Shown in pieces: positions 1 through 12,897 of a DNA stretch of 64,000 nucleotides. This DNA is from Cheilinus undulatus. Its lineage: Eukaryota > Chordata > Actinopteri > Labriformes > Labridae. The translations under genes and the position numbers were made by a program. Positions within the stretch are counted from its first letter, which is position 1. Each line of letters opens with the position of its first letter. The stretch lies in contig NC_054875.1 of the NCBI RefSeq assembly GCF_018320785.1, forward strand, positions 30,633,157 to 30,697,156. The letters are read 5' to 3'. The notes beneath the pieces are model-generated. The model saw only the letters and a list, made by a program, of their open reading frames with translations, did not search any database and had not been told where the DNA came from.

Positions 1-2420
1 TTCATGAAATAACTACATTGCAAACAGAACAGCAACATTTCATCAAATAAACAGAGACAAAGTTCAGAGGTCTAATCTGGGATTAAATTATGTATAGACC
101 TGTTTTAGAAGTAGCTACATAAACATTACTTGCTTTAGCTTCCTTAGCCTAAACTAAACTAAAATAGCTATGATAGCTAAGTTAGTTATTAATGTTACTG
201 TGTAAGCTGACATAGCTAAGTTAGCTTTAGCAATGTGAGCTTTAGCAAACATTGCTAAAGCCAATAATGTAGCTACATAGAGAACGTACCCACATAGCTT
301 ACACAGCTGCTTTGTGAGCTTAGCTTTGGCGTTGTTTGCTATATAGCTAAGTTTGCTGCATAGCTTTCACAGCTAATGGAGCTACATTAGCTAAGTTTTC
401 TGCATTAGATTATATTTTGTAATGGAGGACAAGCATTTTTCTGTAAATACACTGTTTCCCTAGCTTGATTAAAAGTTTTATAATCGGGTTTTGCAGGTCA
501 GGTTCTTGACTTTTGGTATCTCAGCCATTACCTTAACCCTTAACATAGCCCCAAAAGGAAATCTAATCTGATTTTATGTTAAAGGTATTAGCGCGTTTAT
601 CCATTTTAAATAGATGGTGTCTCAGATGAACGGTCCTCTCCACTATGAAGCCACTTTACCCCATCCACGTTAGAGACCCAAAAAATATCAGAATTTTCAC
701 CACCTCTGAGACACATGCTAACTGTCATGAGTGTTTCATGGCAATCATGCAAAAAAAAAATCCCTTAAACATGCAAAAACATTTCATACACAAATTAAAG
801 AACTTTAATCTCTTGTCTATATACTGTAATATAGGCTCAGTAATGCAACAGTTCAAAACTAAAATAATAAATTCTAAAGTCAGATGTTTGAGGCCACATC
901 AGGAGCAAAGAGTTTATGGCTGGCTATATTTCCATTTTATAATTGGAAATAAATGGACTATCTAGGCCCATTATGGTAAAATGAGCATTTTTCTGTTGGA
1001 ACTGAAATTGCATGAATTTTACAGGGATAATGATTGAAACAAAGCAACAAGCTTTTAATAATCACTGACTGTTTCGATAAACCAGGGACACTGTTCTGAC
1101 TGCGGGCAACCTGAACGGCCTTGTTTTTGTTTTTAGCCTGACTTTGAAGTACAAAACAGTTGGCTTTACAGAGCCCTGTGCTCTGGCTCTGCTCATTCAT
1201 TTATTGAATCACTTTGGCTCCAGTGCCGTCACTGCTGGGTGTCTTTTTATATCAGCTGGCTACAGCTTCTATCTCTCTCTTGTGATGCTGTGCAAAGAGC
1301 CATGAAGACATACACACACAGAAACACACTGAAACCTATACGCAAATGCTCTCTGGCCTTACATAACACACAACCACACACATTTGAAATATAATAATAT
1401 GAAAATAATAATACAGTGTGATTTCTTATTTTTAGTGAGGTATCAAATATTGAATCAAAAGTTTCCAATCATGCCTAACTGATTTAGTAGACCACATTAC
1501 AACAGGACATGCTGATAAAGTAATATGTTCATATTTTGAACGTGTATTCTTTATAGTTCTTTTCCTTAGTGCATGTAGATACTCACGTCTTTCTGCACAG
1601 CCTAAGACCACAGGTCCCGTTTTTGTGTGCAAGTGTGTGTGATAAATAAATCTCTAATCCTTGAATCCCTGCAGTATTTGAGGAGTGAGACCTGCAGCAC
1701 AGTGTGTAGTTACAGAAGTATGTCTGGCACTAGCAAACTGCATAAATGAATAGGAAATGATGTATGCTGTCAACAAGATGTACAAGACAAACTAGCACCA
1801 ATCAGTGCTACTTAATAGTGATGAGGATATACACACATGCCTTACTGTGTGACTGCAGGCCTGGTGCTATTAAATATTCATAGTTCCAGATGATGGATTG
1901 GCACACTTTTGTAGCTGTGTCGCAAACGTGGAGCTGCAAAAACAGGCATAGTTGCCATGGTTACTCGGTGTATTTTTTTTCTGCCTTTACAGTGAGTACC
2001 TGTGTCCTGATAGAGTTCTCTGGGAAAGGAAGTGTATCTTCACAGAACACTATGCAGGTATTTACTCAGGTTATCTTGTTTAGATAAATCAGAGATTGCA
2101 CACAGATATGAAGTGTACTGTAACTTAATGCCTACAAGATGTTGACCGGAGTCAACAAAAACTAATTCACTGGTTAATTTTGTTTTCAACATGCACCTCA
2201 GTCTTCTATTGTGTCAGACGGACTCAGCTCTGTTCAGAAAGACTGCATGGATCAAAACATAATTTCTTTATTTAACACTATTTTTTTTCATTCTTTTTTT
2301 GTTCTATAACAGTGGAAATTGCAAAAGTGGACACATACTTAAAGGTTTAGTATGTTTAATATTTTTGTCAACATTAGTTAAAAGATGACTACCCTATTGT
2401 CAAATAGAATGTTATGATTT
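1..2420. other. Gene-free stretch, TAGC-rich at left
   Basis: I see no host gene here. Short open frames lack splice-site support and resemble no family. Bases about 125-400 are dominated by irregular repetitions of TAGCTA, GTTAGC and GCTACAT words, a low-complexity block rather than a clean tandem array. A CA-rich patch lies near 1,310-1,385. Confidence 0.6.
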
Positions 2421-2423
2421 ACA

Positions 2424-2875
2424 GGTGCATCTCAAAAATTAGAATTTCATGTAAAAGAAGTTTTTTTTATGATATTCTATTTTCTGAGATGACATATTGT
2501 CAAGCTGAGGTCTTACATTACTTCAAATGTTTCCAGCATTTTTCAAAGCCAGAGATATTCTTCAGTTCTATAATTGTAATGTGATGAGCCACTGTGACAG
2601 GCATGATTAGTTTATCATTGCTGTGGAAACACTGGACATGAAAGACTGACACAAAATAAAGTAGGAAGTGCTCTGCTGGAGCTGCTCTTCTGGAGCTGCA
2701 TCTCTTTCATGTTTTGTGGTGCTTACCTGTGATGGACTACGATCAGGCCTTTTCTCTGCCATTATTTTAAAGTTCAATTGCCAAAGCTCTGCCCTGTAAC
2801 ACAGACCTCCAAATCTCTGACGTTGTGGCCCCAAACACAGAGCACTTCTTTTGGCTGACTTTTTGTTTTGTTGTG
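2424..2875. repeat. DNA-transposon-like repeat fragment
   Basis: The left boundary begins with the words CAGGTGCATCTCAAAAATT followed by AGAATTTCATG, a terminus I recognise from common teleost non-autonomous DNA transposons. The right boundary is not clear. The internal open frame on the minus strand has no recognisable domain. Family assignment is from memory of the terminal motif only. Confidence 0.4.
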
Positions 2876-2879
2876 AGGG

Positions 2880-5775
2880 CTCCGTTCAATAAAAGCAATT
2901 TACTAACCAATAAGCAAATGTTTGAGTTTCATGGGTCAATTTTAAAAAATAAAGTAGAAAAGCAGAACTGGATGGCTTGAAAAGGAGAAGGACCTAGATC
3001 AGGTGATCACATGTGATAACAGGAAAAACCTCTTGACGGCATGGTTTGTCATTCACATGACAATAGCAAATAATTTTTTAAACTTTTAAACACATCCTAT
3101 TAGTTGTCCACCAAACTAACACAACTTAAACTTTGGAAAAGTGATACATGCTGGAGATGCGTGAGAGAAGTGGGAACCATGTTAGTGATAAAAACAGAAA
3201 AAAATGTTGGATGACATAATTTCTCTCTTGAATAAGTTGTTTGATATACGTGTCATTCAAAATCCTTCCTTATGTCTTTTGGGTGTACTACCAGGTAACG
3301 TTGAAACTTCAAAACTCACAGAATAATGGTAACATTTAGCACTGATGACATTGGAAATTGTCATACAAGTCCACTTTTTAAAAAACAGTTACAGGTGTTG
3401 AGCACCATGGCAAGCTATGAGCAGATCATTTATAGAGTGGGTGGAGGGGGGCATCTCTTTTTTGATGTGTGGCCCTTTCTTAACTCATCAGATGGATATC
3501 AAGGACTGACGCGGTTTAATCTAATTAAGAGTAGGTATATATAGTATTGTCTGCTGGGATAACCTAGGGTTTATGTTTTTCTTTCTCCTATCTGGCTTAA
3601 GTTGATCCTTACTGCTAGATGATGGACTTTTTTTCCTTTCTTTTGTGTTGATTAGAAGGAAAAAACCCAAATTCATTACATTTAAGGAAAATTGTTGTTA
3701 TAAGATAGCTGATGTCTAACTGTAAATGAGTTAAAATATATATACATATATATATATATTTTACAGAGAGTAGTTTTTAGTCCTCAGTTCAAAACAGGTA
3801 GTAAACAGCTACCTACTCATCATATGTTGTAATTGTTTTGATTCAGAGACGTCTAGCAATAGAAATTACATACTGTGCCTTTAAGACTTTATGATTTCCC
3901 ATTTGGTCCATATCTGAAAAGGCTTTTGATTTTCATCGTTCTCACAAATAATTCTAACTATGCGAGCCTGCATCTATTAGTTTGGTTTTGGCCTTTAAAC
4001 AAAGGAATTTTTTTTTCCAAGTGAAATTCACTGATAATACAATCAAATAAACGAGAGCTGAATTCCATTCGGCTGTTGTAGTTCAAGGGCGCTCTTACTG
4101 AGCATGCTGGCTCAGAGTTTTGGCTAATACTATAATAAAATAAAACTTAATGATGCATAGCCAATGTTCATGTTATTAGTAACACCTGTGCTTTTCATAC
4201 CATGACCAGTAAGAATGTTTCCTGTTAAAGTCTATTGGTTTATCTTATCAATAATAATTATTATTCAGAATAATACATTTTTCAACATGTAATTTCATTT
4301 ATTTTTGTCCTGAGAAGAGGCTTACTTTCTAAAGTAAACTCAAGGTGCAGCAAATCTGATGTTGTTTTAAAGTCTAATGCTGCCATCTGCTGGCTAAAAG
4401 TAATGTTGCATGTTTCCACCTCTGGAAAGGTCCAAGAAAACAACCACGCTTCAAAGTTGTCTTCTCAAATATTTAAAACATCAAAAGTATAAGTCATAGG
4501 TCTAAAACCTTCACAGAACACTGTGAGGTAAATGCTCAAATTCAGTGACAACTTCAGATTAAATATATTTTCTAACTCTGCCAGTGAAATATTGTTTTAA
4601 TTTAATAGATGAATCTGTAAGAAAAACTCAGTGCCATAAGAGTCCAAATTTATGACAAAATATAATTTATTAACATCTTTGGTCTCAATTTGCACATGCT
4701 TTACCACCCGTTGTTAAGACAGTCCCACATATTTTCACTCATATTGTACCCAGATGGAATCACAGACTTGTCTGCTTTAATTTTGCATGCACTGACTTTA
4801 AATTCAAAAACGTTACTGTGCATAAAAAAGCCTCTTTTTGGAACTATATCACATGATGCCCCATCTTAGAAGTTAAATAAAGCAAACATATATCTTCTGT
4901 GGCTCACGCCAGATGGTTTTAGACTAATCCTTTGTGGGAGAGACTATTCTTATTTGGCTGAGTGATAACTTTCCTCAACTCTTATTTCCTGCAAACAAGC
5001 ACTGCTCTGCTTCATATCTTCCTTATCTTGACGGATGGCTCACAAGCCTGTTGGATCCTCTTACGTAAATTCAGCTTCAGATGTGGCTCTATCAGCAGAA
5101 AGTTGTTTGAGGTTTAGTCTGCTGTAACTTTATCTTCAGCCCCGGCTTTGGAACCACAAATGTTTTTCTCTGGTTTGTTTTCAAGACCAAAAAGTTCTCC
5201 TGGTGTTTTACGACTTCTTAAAATTACTGTCACAGCATGACTTGTGGGCCTCCGAGGGAATATGAATGACACAAAAACATATGAAGCTCAACTAAATCAT
5301 CTTCTTTAAGACAGCCGTACATTTCCCATGCCCACCAGTGGAAAGGACTCTGTGCAGAGGTGGGAGGCCAGACAGGAGTGACGCATGGGTTTCTCCAGAC
5401 TCTGTGGGAAAAGGAGACGATGAGTGTAGCTTTGAAATTAGTCAAGGATATCTGTGGTTGCACCTAATATGTTGAAACCAACCTGTGAGGCTCAAGTGGT
5501 AAGATAAGGAAGAAAGAAAAAACTGTTATCTCAAAGCCAGGCTAATAGATACTATTTTGATAACGAATCAGTAATTTGTGGTTCTGCTCTCATCAGCCTC
5601 AGAAAAACAAAAGTATCGAGCAAACAGCAATGTAGCATTTAGCAGCGAAAAACAAACTGAAGACAAAAGCAGACACTTCTGTATAAAGTTAGAAGCAAAC
5701 AGAGCTAAAAACAACAATAAGCGTATAAGGAATAAGCCAATTCTTTTATTTTTTCTTTAGACTGATAACATACGT
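2880..5775. other. Gene-free stretch with a TA microsatellite
   Basis: I found no exon with a convincing family resemblance on either strand. A TA/TACATA dinucleotide tract occupies about 3,735-3,760. Open frames at 3,326-3,544 (+) and 5,230-5,463 (-) are short, have no recognisable domain and lack flanking splice signals that would join them to anything. Confidence 0.55.
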
Positions 5776-6114
5776 GTTTGACATTAAAAGATGAATATAA
5801 GACAGATCAACATTTCAGCTTTTACTTCCAGATATTTTCATCTGCATCTGATACACAGCTTAGAAGATTGCACATTTTGTTTGAATCCAACCATTTTCCA
5901 TGTGAGCAAAAGTATTGGAACATAAATAGCGCTGAATGTCCATGCTCTGATTCAGATTGTGGTTTTGCCTGTGCGGGTTGCATTTAGAGGTATAACCAAC
6001 ATAAAAACCAGAGAGTTATCCGTGGATGAAAAACAGGTGATTGCGAAGCTGATAGAAGATGGAAAATCAATCAGAGCCAATCCACAAACATTGACTGTAG
6101 GCAAAATGACCATT

Positions 6115-7196
6115 TACATAGGAAAATCTGGTGAGTAATTTTTCCAGAGTGAAAAGTATTTTACTCAAAAATAGCAGCATTTCCTCTTTATTGATTATAT
6201 TTATTACCAACCACCACAAGAGTCGGAGTGAAAACTCAGAGTAGATTCTGCGGGAGTAAAACTTTTAACCACACCCACTTAAGTTTCAACTCAGCTGCCA
6301 TCACTCATGGAGTCACAGCTGCAGCTCGTTAGGTGTCCAAGCTGCAGATAATCCTTGGCAATCAAGATCTCCTCACCTGGTGATGAACCTTCAGACACCT
6401 TTGTACTACAGCTTCTAAGCAGGTAACTACTCTTCAACCTTTGATAATCTAGTTTTTTTCTTTTTTTTTTTTTTTTGCCTTGTCTAACTCCATTTGTCTT
6501 CTTTTGTTGCAGTGTCTCCATCTCTCTGCCAGTGATTCTGCCAACCACCAGCCAGCTCACCATTATTTGCACTATTGTTGTCAAATAAACTTCTTTAACT
6601 TTACCACCTTGTCGCATGCTCTGCTCCTGAGTTCTTGTCATGTTTATCACAATTGTTTCTGTAATATAAGAACATAATGTCTAATATTTATAGGCAAATA
6701 CACCTCTTTTGTTGTAATGCCATTTATAAATGGCAGAATTATCTATGAAGAGGAAAATGTAGCTCTATATAAAGAGGAAGATCAGTCTATTTAGAGTAAG
6801 ATACAGCTCTATATAACCATTATCCAGTTCTATATGGAGTAGAAATTGTTCTGTAATGAGTAGAAACATTTCTATAAGGAATGAAAAATGGTTCTGAAAG
6901 GACTAAATACAACACTGTATTGAGAAAAACAGCTCTTTGATGAATAAACTATGGTCTGGATTACTCTGTAGTGAGTACAGTTGACGTAGAGTTGTTTTTA
7001 TTTTGTCCATTGTGGAGTACAAAATCATCATTTAGAGTTAAATAAAAACACTCTTTAGAGTAAAAACAACTCTGAAAACATTACTCTGCTAGCAGAGTGA
7101 GTTTTACTCCAAATAGACTGGGACCAAATGTTATATTTTTCAGAGTAAGATTTTACTCAATTTGAGTAAAATTTACTCAGGTAAATTTATTGTGTA
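6115..7196. mobile_element. Nested inverted-repeat element inside Tc1
   Basis: This segment interrupts the Tc1 helix-turn-helix region. Its ends are imperfect inverted repeats: the left end reads TACATAGGAAAATCTGGTGA and the reverse complement of the right end reads TACACAATAAATTTACCTGA, both followed by GTAA and T-rich sequence. The interior is rich in repeated AGAGTAAAA and CTCTATAT words. No transposase is visible, so it is probably non-autonomous. Confidence 0.65.
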
Positions 7197-7284
7197 GAAT
7201 GTCCTGAGAAGAAAGAAACCACAAGACAACAGCGGCAGTTGATGACAGAAACATGGTGAGAGCTGTAAAGAAAGACCCTAAAAC

Positions 7285-8650
7285 TGCGACCCCCCAAACG
7301 GCGGCCAGCGGCTCACTTCCGGCCCGCCAGCAGGTGTCATCTGGCATCGAGACATTTGGGAAAAAAGATGGAAATTTTAAAAAATATTATATTAATTTTA
7401 AATTTCTACCCTCTTAGGTGTTTAAAATACAGATTTTCACTCATTTTTCATGATCTTTCTATAATTAGAGCAAGGAAAGGTCGTAATACTATATAATAAA
7501 TGAGTTAGATACGGTATGTTGAACTCTGTTTAGAGCAGGGAAGAACATCGTAAAAGGATCCACCGCAGAGTGCTTCATCACCTCAACTCTGCAAACATGT
7601 TGCCCAAAAAGAGGCTGATACAGACTGCATGACTTTTAAGACTGAAGGAGCAGTATTTATTTTCTAATTTAATATTGATCATTTTGTTGAAAATGAAGAA
7701 TCTAAACACCATGCACAGCTGCACAGACTCTCATTGAGTCCAGCCCTTCCTGCACCTCTGATCTGCATCTCAGGCCTTAACGAATGTCAGAGGTTTTTGC
7801 CTTGTAAAACCAAACTTCTGTCTCTGTGGGGGATTGAAACAGCTGCCCTCAGGATGGCAAACACTTTGCCAGCATAATTGTCCGTCAGTTCCAAACGCAG
7901 ACATTGTATCCCGCTTTGATGATTCACTTCAATGTCAGCCTGATTTAACCCCTCATTATAAAGAATCTGTAATGGCAAACTAATATCAACTACATTTATT
8001 TACATACAATCTAATTTTATGTCAACAAGATGTGCAATTATGGTCTTGATCATTAATGTTTAAACGGGTCATAGTTTATAAATCCTACTCTTATTTGACT
8101 CCAGGTCTTGTCAGAAAAATGGTAAAAATTACTCATAACAATAAAACAAATTGTTTCTAACTGAAAATGTATTCCTAACCTGGACACAGGCTGTCCTATG
8201 ACATGAGAGATCGGCTTTTTTGGTCTTGGTGCAGCGCTCACAGACATAATAACACACAGAGATACGCCACTTCATGACGCTTGCAGGGATGTCAGGGGGA
8301 CTCAGAGAGACATGCATAAGAACGTCTGTTGTGGCTCAGACATGTACTTATAAGTCAAGTTTTCACTCAGTAGGGTGGTGAGGACTCTCTTTCTGGACTC
8401 TGTACTGATCCTAGCCTGGGTGAAATAATCTCAGGGTCAGATCAGATATTGTGCACAAGAGGTTGCCACTTTAAAGCCATAAACAGCCATGTTGAATGAA
8501 TGTTTATAATGAATATTTCAGTCTTGTAAATTTAGCATCAGTGGGTCTTAAAAACGTTAAAAAGAAAAAAAAAAAAAGCTGCGTCTGGCCCTCGGCTTTC
8601 TGTCCTTGAAAAATGTTGGCCCCCAGGAAAAACTAATTGAGGAATCCTGC
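7285..8650. mobile_element. Nested hAT-like insertion with 8-bp target duplication
   Basis: The segment is flanked by the same word CCTAAAAC at 7,277-7,284 and 8,651-8,658, exactly where the Tc1 reading frame is interrupted; an 8-bp duplication is the hallmark of hAT insertion. The right terminus read inward is GCAGGATTCCTCAATTAG, resembling hAT ends; the left end is GC-rich (GCGGCCAGCGGCTCACTTCC) and does not mirror it well. The interior holds minus-strand open exons described separately. Confidence 0.65.
7787..8334 (-). other. Possible two-exon coding segment, unidentified, inside hAT insertion
   Basis: On the minus strand, an open segment from about 8,334 to 8,180 (containing CYYVCERCTKTKKADLSC) ends at a GT donor in phase 0. 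A second segment, 7,966-7,787, follows an AG acceptor in the same phase, is open for 59 codons (containing LRLELTDNYAGKVFAILRAA) and ends in TGA. I do not recognise the protein and see no start exon. It could be a captured host exon pair, a remnant of the element's own gene, or chance. Confidence 0.25.
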
Positions 8651-9872
8651 CCTAAAACAACTGTTAGTGACATCAGCAACAACCTCCAGAGGGCGGAAGT
8701 GAAGGTATCACTATCTACTGTTTGCAGACTTCATGAACAAAAGTTCAGAGGCTACACTAGAAGATGCAAACCACCTATTAGCAAGAAGAATAGAAAGGCC
8801 AGGATGTGAAAAAGTGCGGAGACAAGCCTCAAAGAAAATCTTGGACAAGGTTTTACAGACTGGTGATAAGACAGATATGAACCTTTACCAAAGTGATGGA
8901 AAGGCTAAAGTTTAGAGAAACAAAGGATCTGCTCATGATCCCAAGCATACAAGATCATCTATGAAACACAGTGGAGGTAATGTCATGGCTTGGGCTTGCA
9001 TGGCTTCTTCTGGGAGGGGTTCATTCATCTTCACTGATGGTGTATCACATGATGGCAGCAGAAAAAAGAACTCAGAAGTCTACGGAAACATCTTGTCTGC
9101 CAATTTAAAGAAAGTTGCAACCAAACTGATGGGAGATACTTCATCGTGCAGCAAGATGACCCGAAACACACTGGCAAAACAACAAAAGAGTTCATCAGGG
9201 ACAAGAGGTGGAAGATGTTAGACTTGCCAAGTCAATATCAGGACTAAAACCCTACAGAGCATGCATTTTACCAACTAAAGGGGAGACTGAAGGGAGTAAT
9301 CCCCCAAAACAGAGCAAAGGATTTGCAACTAAATATTAGGTCTTATTCACTTTACCCTATTTTAAGTCTCTCTGTTCCAGTTCTTTTGCTTACCTAAAAA
9401 CGTGGTGTTCTGTCACAAATAATGCTATCTTCTAAGTTGTGTATCAGATCCAGATGTAAACACCTGGAAATAAAAGCTCTCGTATTCACCTTTTGGTACT
9501 ATATTATACTTTTGGAGGGCAGTGTAAATTTCAAATGTGTGATCATTTTACCAGATGCCGAATATCTTCACAGCTGGTGGTTCGCCAACACGCCAACAGG
9601 TCAACATAATTGAGTTAAAGATATAATGTCCTTCAAAGCCTTTTTTGGTTTCTATTCACTGGAAACAGAAGGATCCATCTTTTTGCTAAGTGCTCCAACA
9701 TGTGCACTGGATAGCCACTAACTGTGCCAGTCTATAGCTTGGTGTTGAAGGGATGGTGGACAGCAGTTGAAAACAGTCACACGTGTGACTGAAATGTTGT
9801 AACTGTGCTGACACTGCAACAAAACAGGAAACTTGTCTACCAAGTAACTAAACAACGAGTTGACAGTCAATA

Positions 9873-10110
9873 TTAAAGCTCTTTAAAGTCACGGTATAAC
9901 CCAAAGAGAACCCAACCCACAGCGAAACATGGTGGTGGGAGTATTATCCTGTGGGGATACTTAAGTGTGTCTGGAACCGGGAATTTCATAAAGTCTGAAG
10001 GAATCATAAAGAAAGAACAATTTGTGAAGATTTTGCAAGAAAACCTCAAGCAGTCAGGGGCAAAACTGGGTCTGTGTCGTCCCGTTGTCTCCCAAAACAA
10101 TTATCCAAAA
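9873..10110 (+). mobile_element. Tc1-like transposase fragment
   Basis: The plus strand reads a piece of Tc1 catalytic domain around the GGGS-type strand (KHGGGSIILWGYLSVSGTGN) followed by a helix rich in K and E. The piece is short, lacks termini, and is a different copy from the element ending at 9,526. Confidence 0.7.
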
Positions 10111-10125
10111 TATACTTGACTCCCG

Positions 10126-10645
10126 GTGAAGAACTACCAACAGAATTCCATAATTGGACATAATGGCCATCAATTCCTCTGGTCTGAAAAGGAGCATCCA
10201 GATTGTTATGAATGCAAAGTTCAACAGCCAACATCTGTGATGTTGTTCTTAGTACCTATGGCATGGATAATTTGCACATCTGTGATGGCGCCATCAAAGC
10301 TGAGAGGTACATTTTGGATTTGGAGAAACATATGCTTCCATCCAGATGATGTCTCTTTCAGCAAGACAGAGCCAAGCCACATTCTGCATGAGTTACAACA
10401 GCATGGCTCCACAAGTAAAAGAGTCAGAGTCCTTGACTGGCTTTCATGCAGTCCAGCTGTTTTCCTTTGAAAATGTTTGCTGCATTATATATCTTGAGGT
10501 ACAACAGTGAAACCTGCACTACTGAGCAACTAAGATGAACATCAAGCAAGAATGGGAAAGATTTTTTTGATTCTTCAACAATTAGTGTCTTCAGACCCAA
10601 GATATTTTCAGTGTTGTGTTACTAGCTACAGGATAAATAATGAGA
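10126..10645 (+). mobile_element. Second Tc1/mariner-type relic
   Basis: The sequence matches a teleost DNA transposon I know from its phrases GCATGGATAATTTGCACATC, CAGCATGGCTCCACAAGTAA and ATCAAGCAAGAATGGGAAAG near the 3' end. Part of the middle is deleted around 10,470-10,530. No intact frame remains. The family is inferred from memory; termini were not located. Confidence 0.55.
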
Positions 10646-10649
10646 ACTG

Positions 10650-11260
10650 AACAGTGACTAGGAACATTTAAACCTGTCTGACTCCAGTCTGCAGCTGTTT
10701 TCCTCACCACATGCAGTGGTGTCAGGGTTTGTGGTTTCCTGCCACTAACAGACTGTGAGAACTCAGAGAATCAAGTTATCTCTACTGCTTTGACCACCCC
10801 TGTTTTTATTTGTGTAATGGGTCCAATATATTTCAATAAAGACAATTTAAGTGAGAGATTAAGTTGTGCTGATTCTAGAGACTCACCTATGGGGGCCTTA
10901 AGAGGTCAGAAGAAAACCCCTCTGCTGCAGAAATGGCATCCTCAAAGTTCTACCAAGAAATGGAAGAACAATAGAAATGCCAGAATGTGTGTGCAGTCAC
11001 TCCAGCAGTTCGAGAGACAAAGTCCAACCAGAGGCTAGGGGATGGTACTTCACCTCTGACCACAGAATCTGTTTGTTCTGATCGACTGACGCTGCCTTCA
11101 GCGAACAAAATAACAGTCAGGACCACATAGACTTCTACGTCTTTAGACCAAAAGCTTCTACAGTGTTGTATTTGTATGTCATATCATATGGAATATTAAA
11201 AATAATCAAAACATATACATGTCTATGAACACGTAGAATATACTGTATATAACATTAATC
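10650..11260. other. Gene-free stretch
   Basis: A plus-strand open frame at 10,790-11,038 contains a degenerate, possibly transposon-derived segment (KTPLLQKWHPQSSTKKWKNN). I see no host exon. Confidence 0.4.
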
Positions 11261-11261
11261 T

Positions 11262-12615
11262 ACCCTCAGTACCTCATTATTACAAAGTGAAAACACACTT
11301 TAAGAAATGTTTGCAAATTTATAAAAAAAAATTGCAAAACTGAAATATTACATTGACATTATTATTGAAACCCTCTGCTAAGAACTTAGTTAAAGCAGTA
11401 ATTACAGCCTAGATTCTTTTTGAATATGAAGCAACAAGTTTTGCACACCTGGATTGGGATATTGTCTGCCATTCTTCTCTGCTCGCCTCAAATCCTTTCA
11501 AGCTCAGTCAGGTTGGATGGGGGCAGTCAGTAGACAGCCATTTTCAGTTCTCCTATGAGATGTTCCATAAGCTTCGTGTCAGGGCTCTGGCTGCGCCACT
11601 TGAGGAAATTCACAGTTGTCCCAAAGCCATTTCTGTGTTTACTTGGCTGTGTTCTTAAGGTCATTGTCATGTTGTGATATAGTTCCAGACTTTGGCCCAG
11701 TCTGAGGTCCTGGGTGCTGCTGAACAGGTTTTCTTTTTTTTTTTTTTTTTTTTAAATTTCATATCTTTGTACTTTGTTCCATTCAGCTTTGGTATTGGGC
11801 AGGTGATGAGCGGTGCCTGGTTTCCTTCAGACATAACATTTAGAATTGAGGCCAATGATTTGATCTTGGTCTAATCAGACCAGATAATCATGTTTCTCAC
11901 AGTCTGAGAGTTCTGCAGCTTTTTTTTTGAAAACTCTAAGAGGCCTATCATATGTTGCAATGAGGAGAGGCTTCCACCTAGCCACTCTTTCTTAAAGCTG
12001 CAGGCTGCAGTGATGGTTGCCCTCCTGGAACTTTGTCCCATCTCCACACAGGATCTCTGGAGCTCAGTCAGAGTGACCATTGAGTTCTTGGTCACCTCTC
12101 TTTCTAAGGCCTTTCTCCTCTTTCTCAGTTTGGCCTGGCCACAACCTCTTGGAAAGGTCCTGGTTGTGCTCTTGGGAACTTGTAGTGCAGCATTGTTTTT
12201 TGTCATTTTCCCAGATCTGCGTCTTGCATCAATCCTGTCTCTGAGCTCTGCAGGCAGTTCCTTTGACCTCATGGCTTGGTTTTTGCTCTGATATGCACTG
12301 TCAGCTGTGAGGCCTTCAACAGAGAGGTGTGCCTTTCCAAATCATATCCAATCAATTTAATTTACAACATCAAAGTGTAGAAACAAGTGCTTTAGCTAAG
12401 GTTCTGAATACTTATGTCAATGTGATATTTCAGGTTTTTTTTTTTTTCATTTCTAATACATTTACAAATATTTCTAAAATTCTGTTTTCATGATGGGGTA
12501 CAAAGTGTAGATTAATGAGAAAAAATGAACTTAAATGATTGCAGCATCAGGCTGCAACAATACAAAATTGATAAAAAGTAGAAAGGGCTGACTTTCTTAC
12601 TTTCTGAATGCCCTG
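11262..12615 (-). mobile_element. Tc1-like transposon, nearly full length but decayed, minus strand
   Basis: Read on the minus strand, the element starts near 12,615 with CATTCAGAAAGTAAGAAAGT and carries the Tc1 transposase start MRSKELPAELRDRIDARRRS at about 12,272. It continues through a catalytic-domain relic and ends near 11,270 with AT-rich sequence that echoes the other end (AACTGAAATATTACATTGAC against TGTGATATTTCAGG). Frameshifts, a poly-T insertion at 11,733 and missing segments show that it is inactive. Plus-strand open frames here are its complement. Confidence 0.8.
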
Positions 12616-12897
12616 TATACTGTGTATGGATGCTATGTGTGAATGTATTATGTGGGTTTATAAAGGTTTTTTTGCTTTTAAAATAACACAAGTTCAACTC
12701 CAAAAATATTCTACTGGGAATTTTAAAATCATTTATTTTTGCTGCTTAGAAAGAGAGGCCTTGAAACAATGGGTGCAATTTAAATTTTCATACTCATAAC
12801 TTTCTTAAAGCTAAAAAGTAGCCACCACTGATAAACAAATCAAAGCGACAAATTAATTTGCAAATCTTTGTAATGCAGTTTAGAAGTTAATGATTAA

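Larger units (their letters stand above)
5776..9526 (+). mobile_element. Tc1/mariner element, decayed, with two nested insertions
   Basis: Three blocks read as one Tc1-like transposon on the plus strand: about 5,776-6,114 (5' region with GAGCAAAAGTATTGGAAC, then a helix-turn-helix start reading SVDEKQVIAKLIEDGKS), 7,197-7,284, and 8,651-9,526 (HTH continuation, then a catalytic-domain piece starting KHSGGNVMAWACMASSG). The 3' end runs to a terminus reading TTTGGAGGGCAGTGTA. Frameshifts and stops show that it is dead. The gaps between blocks are filled by two other elements. The block order and partial codons match a continuous Tc1 element I recognise from teleost genomes, so nesting explains the gaps better than independent fragments. 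Confidence 0.8.

Noticed and set aside
12010-12291. 93-codon plus-strand hydrophobic frame
   Set aside because: It is the complement of the decayed Tc1 transposase on the minus strand.
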